Source: Collinsella sp. | GTDB taxonomy: Bacteria > Actinomycetota > Coriobacteriia > Coriobacteriales > Coriobacteriaceae | Assembly (NCBI GenBank): GCA_031292915.1 | Contig: JAUMSH010000079.1 | Span: 1-49,245, forward strand | Reading direction: 5' to 3' | DNA length: 49,245 nt | Part shown: in pieces, positions 42,378 to 49,245 of the stretch | How positions within the stretch are numbered: the stretch's first letter is position 1 | Layout: every line of letters starts with the position of its first letter | The notes under the pieces: generated by a model | What the model saw: the letters and a program-made list of their open reading frames with translations, nothing else | What the model was told of the DNA's origin: nothing | Database searches by the model: none | Made by a program: the position numbers and the translations under genes

Positions 42378-44237
42378 ATGGCGATTCTTTTGGGATGCGA
42401 TTCCGTCAGCCTAGAGTTTCCCACCAAGCATATTTTCGATAGCGTGACGCTCGGCGTGGGCGAGGGCGACCGCATTGGTATCGTCGGCAAAAACGGCGAC
42501 GGCAAGTCGACGCTGCTGAGCGTGCTCGCCGGCACGCTGGAGCCCGACGACGGCCGCGTGACGCACCGTCGCGGCACCACGATCGGCCTGCTCGGCCAAA
42601 AGGACCAGCTGGTCGATACCGACACCGTGCATCATGCCGTCGTCGGTGACACGCCCGAATACGAGTGGGCCTCGAGTCCGCGTACGCGCCAGATTCTGGC
42701 CGGCCTTATTAGCGATGTGCCCTGGGAGGGCACGGTGGGCGAGCTTTCGGGCGGCCAGCGCCGTCGCGTGGACCTCGCGCGCCTGCTGATCGGCGACTAC
42801 GACGTGCTCATGCTCGACGAGCCCACCAACCACCTGGACATGCGCACCATCAACTGGCTCGCGCGTCACTTAAAGGCCCGCTGGCAGCGCGGTCAGGGCG
42901 CCATGCTCGTGGTTACGCACGACCGCTGGTTCTTGGACGAGGTCTGCACCAGCATGTGGGAGGTCCATGACGGCCAGGTCGATCCCTTCGAGGGCGGCTA
43001 CTCCGCATATATCCTTCAGCGCGTAGAGCGCGACCGCATGGCCGCGGTTACCGAGGAGCGCCGTCGCAACATGGCGCGCAAGGAGCTCGCGTGGCTGAGC
43101 CGCGGCGCCCAGGCGCGCTCCACCAAGCCCAAGTTTCGTGTGGATGCCGCTCGCGAGCTCATCGCCGACGTACCGCCCGTACGCGACGAGCTGGAGCTTA
43201 AGCGTCTGGCGGTGAGCCGCCTGGGCAAGCAGGTTATCGACGTAGTCGACGTGGATGCCGGCTATGCGGATACCGATGGCGCGCCCAAGCAGGTGCTCTC
43301 CGATGTGACCTGGCTCATCGGTGCGGGCGACCGCTATGGCCTTTTGGGCGAGAACGGCGCTGGCAAGTCGACGCTGCTCGATGTGATCCAGGGCAAGATT
43401 GAGCCCACGCGCGGCCGCGTGAAGATTGGCCAGACAGTGCGCTTTGGCGTGCTGTCGCAGCAGCTCGAGGAGCTCGAACCCTACATGGGCGACACGATCC
43501 GCGAGGTGCTCGGCAACTATAAGAAGTACTACGTCATCGACGGCAAGGAGACCTCGCCCGAGAAGCTCTGCGAGCGTCTGGGCTTTACGACGCAGCAGCT
43601 CTGGAGCCGCATCGGCGATCTTTCGGGCGGCCAGCGCCGTCGCCTGTCGCTGTTGCTGACGATTCTGGACGAGCCCAACGTGCTCATCCTGGACGAGCCC
43701 GGTAACGACCTGGATACCGACATGCTCGCGATTGTCGAGGACTTGCTCGACGGCTGGCCCGGCACGCTGATCCTGGTGACGCACGACCGCTTCTTGATGG
43801 AGCGCGTGACCGACCAGCAGTGGGCGCTGCTCGACGGCCACCTGACGCATATGCCCGGCGGCGTCGACCAGTACCTGCGCCTGTGCAACGCCACCGCCGA
43901 GGGCGAGCCCGTGGGTGCGCCGAGCGCCAAGACCGGCACGTTTGACACCGGTGCCGCGGCGGCTGCGGCCGAAAAGCCCAAGTCGAGTGGCCAGCCCAAT
44001 GGCCTTTCCAACGCCGAGCGCCAGAAGCTCCGCCGCGAGGTGAGCTCGCTCGAGCGCAAGATGGAGACGCAGCGCGCCCGCGTGGAGGAGGCCGAGGCCG
44101 CGATGGCCCAGGTCGACCCCACCAACTACACGGCGCTGGGCGAGCAGCAGGCAAAGATCGACGAGGCTCACGCCGCCATGGACGAGCTGGAGATGGCGTG
44201 GCTCGAGGCGAGCGAGAAGCTCGAGGGTGAGGAGTAG
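42378..44237 (+). CDS. ABC-F family ATPase (Uup-like)
   Basis: A 619-residue soluble protein with two ABC cassettes. Cassette 1 has Walker A GKNGDGKST, signature LSGGQRRR and Walker B DEPTNHLD; cassette 2 has GENGAGKST, LSGGQRRR and DEPGNDLD. An interdomain linker (about 245-320) reads RRRNMARKELAWLSRG, and the last 70 residues form a coiled coil (Uup-type C-terminal domain). ABC-F proteins act on ribosomes; no transmembrane part is present. GAAGGAG precedes ATG 42378. It is followed by a HAD phosphatase after 6 bases, so they are probably cotranscribed. Confidence 0.92.
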   Translation: MAILLGCDSVSLEFPTKHIFDSVTLGVGEGDRIGIVGKNGDGKSTLLSVLAGTLEPDDGRVTHRRGTTIGLLGQKDQLVDTDTVHHAVVGDTPEYEWASSPRTRQILAGLISDVPWEGTVGELSGGQRRRVDLARLLIGDYDVLMLDEPTNHLDMRTINWLARHLKARWQRGQGAMLVVTHDRWFLDEVCTSMWEVHDGQVDPFEGGYSAYILQRVERDRMAAVTEERRRNMARKELAWLSRGAQARSTKPKFRVDAARELIADVPPVRDELELKRLAVSRLGKQVIDVVDVDAGYADTDGAPKQVLSDVTWLIGAGDRYGLLGENGAGKSTLLDVIQGKIEPTRGRVKIGQTVRFGVLSQQLEELEPYMGDTIREVLGNYKKYYVIDGKETSPEKLCERLGFTTQQLWSRIGDLSGGQRRRLSLLLTILDEPNVLILDEPGNDLDTDMLAIVEDLLDGWPGTLILVTHDRFLMERVTDQQWALLDGHLTHMPGGVDQYLRLCNATAEGEPVGAPSAKTGTFDTGAAAAAAEKPKSSGQPNGLSNAERQKLRREVSSLERKMETQRARVEEAEAAMAQVDPTNYTALGEQQAKIDEAHAAMDELEMAWLEASEKLEGEE

Positions 44238-44243
44238 GCGAGG

Positions 44244-45014
44244 ATGATCAAGGCCGCGTTTTTCGATATCGACGGCACGTTGCTGAGCTTTAAGAACCAT
44301 CGGATTCCGTCGTCGGCGCAGCAGGTGCTCGACAGTTTTCATGAGCAGGGGATTGCGTGCGTGATTGCCACGGGCCGCCCGACCTACCAGATGCCGGATT
44401 GGCTGTTCGACTTGGGTTGGGATGCGTACATTACGCTTTCGGGCCAGCACTGCTTTGATGCCGAGGGCGTCTATCGCAGCTGCCCGATCGATCCGGACGA
44501 CGTTGCGGTGATTGTGGACCAGGTGGCGCAGGGGCGCTACGACTCGCTGTGCATGCAGGGCGAGAACTCGTTTGTGAACCGCCTGTCCGAGCGCGTGGTG
44601 ACGGCCGGCAACAACGCGGGGATCGTCTACCACGAGGAGCCGTTTGAGCACGCCTTTGACGCACCGGTCTACCAGTTTTGCGCCTTTGTGGATCCAGCCG
44701 ACGAGCATATCGTGACTGATGCGGTGTCGCATTCACTCACTACGCGCTGGTGCGACCTGTTCTGCGACATTATTCCTGCTAACGGCGGCAAGGACCTGGG
44801 CGTGGCGGCGACGCTGGAGCGCCTGCGTGTCGACGCGAGCGAGGCGATTGCCTTTGGCGATGGCGAAAACGATCTGTCGATGTTTTCCGCCGTGGGCACG
44901 AGCGTGGCCATGGGTAACGCGCAGGACACGGTGAAGGCTGCGGCGACCTTTGTGACGACCGCCGTGGACGACGACGGCATCTACAACGCCGCGAAGCACT
45001 TTGGACTGTTATAA
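44244..45014 (+). CDS. Cof-type HAD phosphatase
   Basis: A 256-residue phosphatase of the Cof/IIB group. Motif I FFDIDGTLLSF, motif II VIATGRP, motif III lysine in GGKDLGVAAT and motif IV FGDGENDLSMF are visible; the C2 cap occupies about 90-190. Members dephosphorylate sugar phosphates or flavin mononucleotide. It follows the ABC-F gene after 6 bases. Confidence 0.88.
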   Translation: MIKAAFFDIDGTLLSFKNHRIPSSAQQVLDSFHEQGIACVIATGRPTYQMPDWLFDLGWDAYITLSGQHCFDAEGVYRSCPIDPDDVAVIVDQVAQGRYDSLCMQGENSFVNRLSERVVTAGNNAGIVYHEEPFEHAFDAPVYQFCAFVDPADEHIVTDAVSHSLTTRWCDLFCDIIPANGGKDLGVAATLERLRVDASEAIAFGDGENDLSMFSAVGTSVAMGNAQDTVKAAATFVTTAVDDDGIYNAAKHFGLL

Positions 45015-45057
45015 CTGCGGCTCGGCACTTAGGGATGCTCCTTTTCTGCCGGCAGCT

Positions 45058-45092
45058 GGGGACACTCCTTGCGGGGCGTCCCCATTTTGTTT
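45058..45092 (+). terminator. Rho-independent terminator after the HAD gene
   Basis: GGGGAC (45058-45063) pairs with GTCCCC (45078-45083) around a 14-nt loop, followed by ATTTTGTTTT. Confidence 0.6.
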
Positions 45093-45118
45093 TCGTCCCG
45101 CATGTTTTGTGAAACACG

Positions 45119-45197
45119 GCTAACTTTTAGGCAAAGTAGTAAGACATGGGCAACTTCTGCGGTAAAGTTAGTCGTGGAAAGTATCCAAAGGCTAACT
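45119..45197. promoter_or_regulatory. Three CTAACT-type half-sites before the DtxR-like gene
   Basis: GCTAACTT at 45119-45126, TAAAGTTAG at 45163-45171 (reverse orientation) and GGCTAACTA at 45190-45198 lie in the 140 bases before the regulator. The TTAG/CTAA words recall DtxR/MntR operator half-sites (consensus TTAGGTTAGCCTAACCTAA). Autoregulation by the following gene is inferred. Confidence 0.4.
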
Positions 45198-45221
45198 AGC
45201 AATCATCGCGAAAGGCGGCCC

Positions 45222-45611
45222 ATGGCCCTACGTGAATCCGGAGAAGACTATCTCGAATCGATCTACGTTCTGTCGGAACGTCAGGGCATCGTGCGCTCGA
45301 TCGACGTTGCGGAGTACCTCGGCGTAACCAAGGCGAGTGTTTCCAAGGCCATGGCGACGCTGGAAAGCAACGGCTATGTCGAAATGGGCAAGCGCGACGT
45401 TCATCTGACGGAGCGTGGTCTGGAGGTCGCTCGTCAAATGTGGGAGCGTCACTGCTTTTTCGTGGGGCTGCTAGAGGATGCGGGTGTTTCGGCTGAGGTC
45501 GCGTCGCAAGAGGGCTGCCACATGGAGCACTGCCTAAGCGAGGAAAGCTTCGAGAAGCTGAGGGCGATGCTGGGACGGGAAGATGCGGCGGGCCCAACAA
45601 CGGAAGCCTAA
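45222..45611 (+). CDS. DtxR/MntR-family metal-dependent repressor, short form
   Basis: This 129-residue protein has a winged helix (ALRESGEDYLESIYVLSER to about residue 65) followed by the dimerisation helices. Metal ligand positions match MntR/IdeR: EDYLESIY near the N terminus, ERHCFF, and ASQEGCHMEHCLSEE. It ends without the SH3-like third domain of IdeR, like MntR. GAAAGG before ATG 45222 fixes the start; 51 more codons are open upstream but no site is seen. It is convergent with the zinc/cadmium ATPase. Manganese or iron would be the usual co-repressor. Confidence 0.8.
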   Translation: MALRESGEDYLESIYVLSERQGIVRSIDVAEYLGVTKASVSKAMATLESNGYVEMGKRDVHLTERGLEVARQMWERHCFFVGLLEDAGVSAEVASQEGCHMEHCLSEESFEKLRAMLGREDAAGPTTEA

Positions 45612-45748
45612 CTGACTTACAGTGGCGCGGAGTTCGCGCAAAGCGCGAACCAGCGACCGGGACCAGTAGCCCCGCCAACCAAGTCCAACTCAGACAAGGA
45701 ACCCCGCCAGCAAGCGATGCCCAAGAACCTTCAGCTGTGTCAATGCAG

Positions 45749-45873
45749 GCCGGGACCGGGTTTGGTTTTGAAAACACTCCGCAGCGCGAGGCCCGCCTTT
45801 CCGTTGCTCCGCAGGAGCAGGAAAGACGGGCCTCATGCGCGAGGACGTTTTCAAAGCCAAACCCGGTCCCGGC
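45749..45873. repeat. 125-bp nested palindrome
   Basis: Three nested inverted repeats share one centre. Outer 27-bp arms are 45749-45775 and 45847-45873 (one mismatch); middle 15-bp arms are 45788-45802 and 45820-45834 (one mismatch); inner GCTCC/GGAGC lies at 45806-45818. It lies between the convergent DtxR-like and ATPase genes and can act as a bidirectional terminator. The rest of 45612-45748 shows no gene. Confidence 0.75.
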
Positions 45874-45890
45874 TGGAGGGGCCACGAGTG

Positions 45891-47843
45891 CTACAGGTTC
45901 TTGACACCCATCGCGCGCATGGCGTTCAGGATGGCGATGATCGCCACGCCTACGTCGCCGAACACGGCAAGCCACATGTTGGCGATGCCCAGCGCTGCCA
46001 GCACTAGAATCAGCAGCTTAATGCCCAGCGCAAAGATGATGTTCTGCCAAACAATCGCCATGGTCTTGCGCGCCACGCGGATCGCGCGGGAAATGTTGGA
46101 CGGCTTGTCGTCCATGAGCACGACATCGGCGGCCTCGATCGCAGCGTCAGAACCCATAGCGCCCATGGCAATGCCCACATCGGCGCGCGTAAGCACGGGC
46201 GCATCGTTGATGCCGTCGCCCACAAAGGCGAGCTTGCCCTTGCCACTCTCGGTTGCAAGCAGCGCCTCGACGCGCTCGACCTTATCGCCCGGCAGCAGCT
46301 GCGCGTGGAACTCGTCGAGACTGAGTTGCTTGACCACAGACGCCGCAACCTCCTCGCGGTCGCCCGTGAGCATGACGGTGCGCTTGACGCCGGCGGCGTG
46401 CAGGTCGCGGATCGTCTGCTCTGCATCGGCCTTTATGGTGTCGGCAATTACAATGTGGCCGGCATAGATGCCATCGACTAGCACGTGGAGGATGGTGCCG
46501 ACGACCTCGCAATCGGGCGCTTCGACTCCGGCCGCGGCGAGCATCTTTGCGTTGCCAACGACGACGTGCTTGCCGTCGATGGTTGCCGTCACGCCGTGGC
46601 CCGCGTCGTTGGCGGAGTTGCTAACGCGCTTGGGGTCGACCTCGCCCTGGTAGGCGACACGTACGGACTGCGCGATGGGGTGATCGGAGAACGACTCAGC
46701 AAGGGCTGCGACTTCGAGCAACGACTGCTCGGTATAGCCGGCCTCGGGGTGTACCGCGACCACCGAGAACGTGCCGTTGGTGAGGGTGCCCGTCTTGTCA
46801 AAGACGACGGTGTCCACGTCGGCGAGCGTCTCGAGGTAGTTAGAACCCTTGATGAGAACGCCCAGCTTGGACGCGCCGCCGATGCCGCCAAAGAAGCTGA
46901 GCGGGACGCTGATCACGAGCGCGCACGGGCAGCTGACGACCAGGAAAGTCAGGCCGCGCAGGATCCAGTCGGACCAGGCGCCGGTGACCAAGCCGCCGCC
47001 GAGCGCGAGTACCGCGGCAGCGCCGGTGACGGCGGGCGTGTAGATGCGGGCAAAGCGCGTGATGAAGTTCTCGGTGCGCGCCTTCTTTTCGCTGGCGTTT
47101 TCTACGAGCTCCAGGACGCGTGCGACGGTGGACTCGCCAAAGGGCTTGGTGGTGCGCACGTGGATGAGCCCCGTCATGTTGATGCAGCCGCTGATGATAT
47201 CGTCTCCGGTTTTGGCCGGGCGGGGGACCGACTCACCGGTAAGGGCGGCGGTGTCGAGCTGGGTTTCGCCCTCGACGATGACGCCGTCGATAGGCACGCG
47301 CTCGCCGGGCTTGACCACGATCACGGTGCCGACCGCGATGTCATCGGGGAAGACCTGTTCGAGTGAGCCGTCGGGTTGCTCGACGTTGGCGTAGTCGGGC
47401 GCGATGTCCATCATGGCGCTGATCGATTTACGGCTCTTGCCCACGGCGTATGCCTGGAACAGCTCGCCGACCTGGTAGAACAGCATGACGGCGGCGCCTT
47501 CGGCCATGTGCGGGTCGGTGTCGGGGAAGAGCACCATGGCAAACGCGCCGATGGTCGCGACGGCCATGAGGAAGCTCTCGTCGAACGCCTTGCCGCGGCG
47601 GATGTTGTTGTATGCCTTTTGGAGCACGTCGTAGCCGGCAATCAAAAAAGGCACGAGGAACAGTGTGAAGCTGGCGTAGATGTCGCCCGGGGTGCCGAAT
47701 GCGGCAGTGAGGGTGCCGAGCTCATCGAGGGCGTACACCACCGCAAAAATGCCTAGCGCTACCAGGATACGATTGCGCTTATGCTCAAGGGACTCTTTCT
47801 TCTTACGCTTCTTCTTTTTCTTTTTGGGATCGGCGGTGGTCAT
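45891..47843 (-). CDS. Zinc/cadmium-exporting P1B-type ATPase
   Basis: This 650-residue P-type ATPase pumps metal ions out of the cell. A Lys-rich start (KKKKKKRKKK) replaces the usual N-terminal HMA domain, which is encoded separately at 47944. Visible: the A-domain TGES, transmembrane CPC (SCPCALVIS), the phosphorylation site DKTGTLT, the nucleotide-domain HP motif SDHPIA, GDGINDAP and a last-helix Asp in FGDVGVAII. CPC plus this Asp places it in the P1B-2 Zn/Cd/Pb group (ZntA/CadA-like). GGAGG with 9-base spacing precedes ATG 47843. An ArsR-type operator lies just upstream. Confidence 0.9.
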   Translation of the reverse strand: MTTADPKKKKKKRKKKESLEHKRNRILVALGIFAVVYALDELGTLTAAFGTPGDIYASFTLFLVPFLIAGYDVLQKAYNNIRRGKAFDESFLMAVATIGAFAMVLFPDTDPHMAEGAAVMLFYQVGELFQAYAVGKSRKSISAMMDIAPDYANVEQPDGSLEQVFPDDIAVGTVIVVKPGERVPIDGVIVEGETQLDTAALTGESVPRPAKTGDDIISGCINMTGLIHVRTTKPFGESTVARVLELVENASEKKARTENFITRFARIYTPAVTGAAAVLALGGGLVTGAWSDWILRGLTFLVVSCPCALVISVPLSFFGGIGGASKLGVLIKGSNYLETLADVDTVVFDKTGTLTNGTFSVVAVHPEAGYTEQSLLEVAALAESFSDHPIAQSVRVAYQGEVDPKRVSNSANDAGHGVTATIDGKHVVVGNAKMLAAAGVEAPDCEVVGTILHVLVDGIYAGHIVIADTIKADAEQTIRDLHAAGVKRTVMLTGDREEVAASVVKQLSLDEFHAQLLPGDKVERVEALLATESGKGKLAFVGDGINDAPVLTRADVGIAMGAMGSDAAIEAADVVLMDDKPSNISRAIRVARKTMAIVWQNIIFALGIKLLILVLAALGIANMWLAVFGDVGVAIIAILNAMRAMGVKNL

Positions 47844-47867
47844 GACTCGTATCCTCCCATTTGAATG

Positions 47868-47885
47868 AATGAACACTCGCTCATA
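47868..47885. promoter_or_regulatory. ArsR/SmtB-type operator before the ATPase
   Basis: ATGAACACTCGCTCATAT (47869-47885 region) matches the operator half-sites ATGAACA and TCATAT seen twice before the regulator gene at 48606-48660. A GC-rich hairpin at about 47896-47925 between it and the HMA gene may terminate the upstream unit. Confidence 0.65.
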
Positions 47886-47943
47886 TAATTTCGCGAGCAA
47901 AGGCCGCGGCAAGCGCGGCCTTGCAGGTTGGCGTAAACCCGGG

Positions 47944-48162
47944 CTAGAGAATGATCTCGCAGTCCGGTTCGGCGTCGGCCGTAAACTCTACAACGCGGTT
48001 GAGTACCTCGTCGAACTCGGCGTCATCGGCTTCGAGCGTCAACTTCTGGGTCATAAAGTTGACGGACACGGATTTGACGCCCTCGAGCTTGGCCAGCTCG
48101 TCCTGAAGCTCACGCGCGCAGTTGGCGCAGTCGATCTCGTCGAGTTTAAACTGCTTTTTCAT
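47944..48162 (-). CDS. Free-standing HMA metal-binding domain protein
   Basis: A 72-residue ferredoxin-like HMA protein. The metal site is DCANCARELQ with a CxxC motif, followed by the VKSVSVNFMTQKLTLEADD strands. An acidic C terminus (DCEIIL) adds a third cysteine. It likely binds Zn/Cd and hands it to the ATPase that lacks its own HMA domain. AAAGGAACCC-type sequence precedes the ATG. It sits between the sensor and the ATPase on the same strand. Confidence 0.88.
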   Translation of the reverse strand: MKKQFKLDEIDCANCARELQDELAKLEGVKSVSVNFMTQKLTLEADDAEFDEVLNRVVEFTADAEPDCEIIL

Positions 48163-48225
48163 GGTGGGTTCCTTTCTCTGTATTTGCGGCTTGGGTGCAG
48201 GCCGCGCTGGTACCGTGGTTGGTCG

Positions 48226-48591
48226 CTATTCGCAGATGTGGCTCATGCCCTGGTTGAGCATGGTGTAGACGTGGTCGTCGGCGAGCGAGTAGAGGATATT
48301 GCGCCCGTCGCGCCGGAATTTAACCAGGTGCGACTGCTTGAGTGTGCGCAGCTGGTGCGACACCGCGGACTGCGAGGTTTCGGTCGCTTCGGCGATGTCT
48401 GCCACGCAGAGCTCGCGGCCCATGAGGGCATAGAGGATCTTGATGCGCGTGGTGTCGCTGAAGACCTTGAACAGGTCGGCGAGGTCGTAGAGAAGCTCCT
48501 CGTCGGGAAGGTCCTCGGGCGAGCAGGTGGTCGGGATCGCGGGTTCGGTGGCCTCGATGTCGAGTTTCGTTTCATCAACGCGGATGCTCAT
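48226..48591 (-). CDS. ArsR/SmtB-family zinc-responsive repressor
   Basis: A 121-residue winged-helix repressor. The recognition helix is SQSAVSHQLRTLKQSHL. Alpha-5 metal ligands read DDHVYTMLNQGMSHICE, that is Asp-x-His-(10)-His-x-x-Glu, the SmtB zinc site; alpha-3 has only one cysteine (ELCVADIA), so a CadC-type Cd/Pb site is incomplete. Zinc sensing is therefore the best reading. AAAGGA precedes ATG 48591. A consensus promoter overlapped by two operators lies directly upstream, so it represses itself and the HMA gene, and by the matching site the ATPase. Confidence 0.9.
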   Translation of the reverse strand: MSIRVDETKLDIEATEPAIPTTCSPEDLPDEELLYDLADLFKVFSDTTRIKILYALMGRELCVADIAEATETSQSAVSHQLRTLKQSHLVKFRRDGRNILYSLADDHVYTMLNQGMSHICE

Positions 48592-48605
48592 TGCAATATC
48601 CTTTC

Positions 48606-48665
48606 ATATGAACATGCGCTCATATAATTTACTCTAGATTATATGAGTGCATGTTCATATGTCAA
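48606..48665 (-). promoter_or_regulatory. Promoter with two ArsR-type operators
   Basis: On the minus strand TTGACA (48665-48660) and TATAAT (48643-48638) are 16 bp apart, both perfect consensus. ATATGAACATGCGCTCATAT (48606-48625) and its near-inverted copy ATATGAGTGCATGTTCATAT (48641-48660) flank the start region. The second covers the spacer. Repression in low zinc by occlusion of RNA polymerase is expected. Confidence 0.85.
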
Positions 48666-49010
48666 TGACGTTCAGGTAATTCGTTGTACAAAATGATGGG
48701 GAATAGTGGACGAGATCCCGGACTGAGCGTTTTTTGATAGTCGATGCCAAGGTGGGCACCCTCGTGCCGTGCAAAAAATGGAGTATTCTGCAACTATAGG
48801 GGGTCCGCTAATTTATTGCAGGTCATATAATGCAGTTCAAGAGTTATCTTAGGGTGTTAATCCGATGAGTTCTTCCTCAAATGTTGCCTAACGCTCTCAC
48901 GCAAGAGCGTTTCGCTTCACATTTGGATCCACTCGAGGGTGATAGACACCCGACCCTGCTGAATATTCGCAATTTTGCACGTCGCTAGGGTACCTACCTT
49001 GTTAGCCGGC
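48666..49010. other. Region without a convincing gene
   Basis: No supported CDS is seen. A hairpin with 8-bp arms, AACGCTCT (about 48890-48897) and AGAGCGTT (about 48904-48911), is preceded by a 9-codon frame ATG AGT TCT TCC TCA AAT GTT GCC TAA at about 48864, which has no ribosome site. AT-rich words (TATAATGCAG) occur near 48826. Confidence 0.3.
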
Positions 49011-49245
49011 CTAGTCTCCGGCCCCGAAGACCCTGCCCTCGGGCGCGAGGCTGCTTGTTTGGGCAAATGATGGACTGTCGGATTCGACAGTCTGCATGTC
49101 ATCGAGGTGGCGCGCGCAGACGTGGTGTAAGAGTGTCCTGAGGTCCGTCGCTGCAAGCCCCGATGTTACTCCTTCTTGAGGCCGCGCTTCTCGACTATCT
49201 CGTCCACTATCTCCCTGGCGCGCCGCCCGAGCGCGCGGCGCCTCC
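49011..49245 (-). pseudogene. 3' end of a gene entering from the right, probably frameshifted
   Basis: Two minus-strand frames meet here. The first, reading in from the window edge, ends RRRALGRRAREIVDEIVEKR then GLKKE at a TAA (49166-49168). The frame one base back continues from that point with ordinary-looking protein, GVTSGLAATDLRTLLHHVCA and on to RVFGAGD before TAG (49011-49013). A -1 shift near GLKKE would join them into one product. It may be a broken gene, or a transposase-like programmed frameshift. Family not recognised. Confidence 0.4.

Noticed and set aside
42870..44732. A 620-codon minus-strand frame opposite the ABC-F and HAD genes
   Set aside because: Mirror of two genes with complete Walker and HAD motifs.
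48864..48911. Leader peptide plus attenuator (nine-codon frame then hairpin)
   Set aside because: There is no ribosome site, no run of regulatory codons, no T tract and no gene directly downstream on that strand.

Overview
The window reads as chromosomal DNA of a high-GC anaerobic actinobacterium of the Coriobacteriia, most like Collinsella. The evidence is GC-rich coding with strong third-position G/C bias, the style of the proteins (GtrA pairs, class III fructose-bisphosphatase, tandem DUF4430 surface proteins) and an arginine deiminase pathway. The species call is an inference from gene content; no database was searched.

Layout. 1-4 kb: a C69 dipeptidase, then a phasin-like protein paired with an ABC1/UbiB atypical kinase. 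4.1-9.1 kb: a cobalamin riboswitch with a visible promoter controls two large surface proteins. The first has four tandem transcobalamin-C-terminal-like (DUF4430) modules, a beta-propeller and a membrane tail. The second is an N-terminally anchored protein with one such module. This is the most interesting part of the window: a candidate Gram-positive corrinoid-capture system. 9.2-12.3 kb (minus): class III fbp and two GtrA membrane proteins. 12.5-19.6 kb: a DegV fatty-acid-binding protein, a TIM-barrel-like protein of unknown function, a 56-residue membrane protein, an RsmB/NOL1-type RNA methyltransferase next to a divergent methionyl-tRNA synthetase, a DUF3267 zincin and queH.

19.7-25.7 kb is a visibly AT-richer arginine-catabolism island. 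A minus-strand pair (arginine deiminase paralogue plus XRE regulator with a dead S24-like domain) is divergent from a plus-strand operon (YfcC-type transporter, arginine deiminase, ornithine carbamoyltransferase). No carbamate kinase is present. The island lies between queH and queA. tgt follows 5 kb after queA, so three queuosine genes are scattered by insertions. Between queA and tgt are a tail-anchored coiled-coil protein, an abundant-looking SDR oxidoreductase, repeated palindromic units and an IS110/IS1111-type element inserted into one of those units.

33.4-38.2 kb: a LOG-family nucleotide hydrolase, a DinJ/YafQ-type toxin-antitoxin pair with a perfect palindromic operator, a second DegV protein, a HAD phosphatase and a PepV-like M20 dipeptidase. 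38.5-42.2 kb: pstSCAB phosphate importer without phoU. 42.4-45.6 kb: an ABC-F ATPase, a Cof-type HAD phosphatase and a short DtxR/MntR-like regulator. 45.7-48.7 kb: a zinc/cadmium efflux unit (ArsR/SmtB-type sensor, free-standing HMA metallochaperone, P1B-ATPase) with matching operators in front of the sensor and the ATPase. The window ends in the 3' end of a gene, probably frameshifted, entering from the right.

Small dispersed intergenic repeats occur in at least five gaps: an 88-bp palindromic unit, a TTGGGGACGTTC motif and hairpins bounded by GTTGYGGTG/CACCGCAAC. They are the likely targets or traces of mobile DNA. No tRNA, rRNA or CRISPR array was found.
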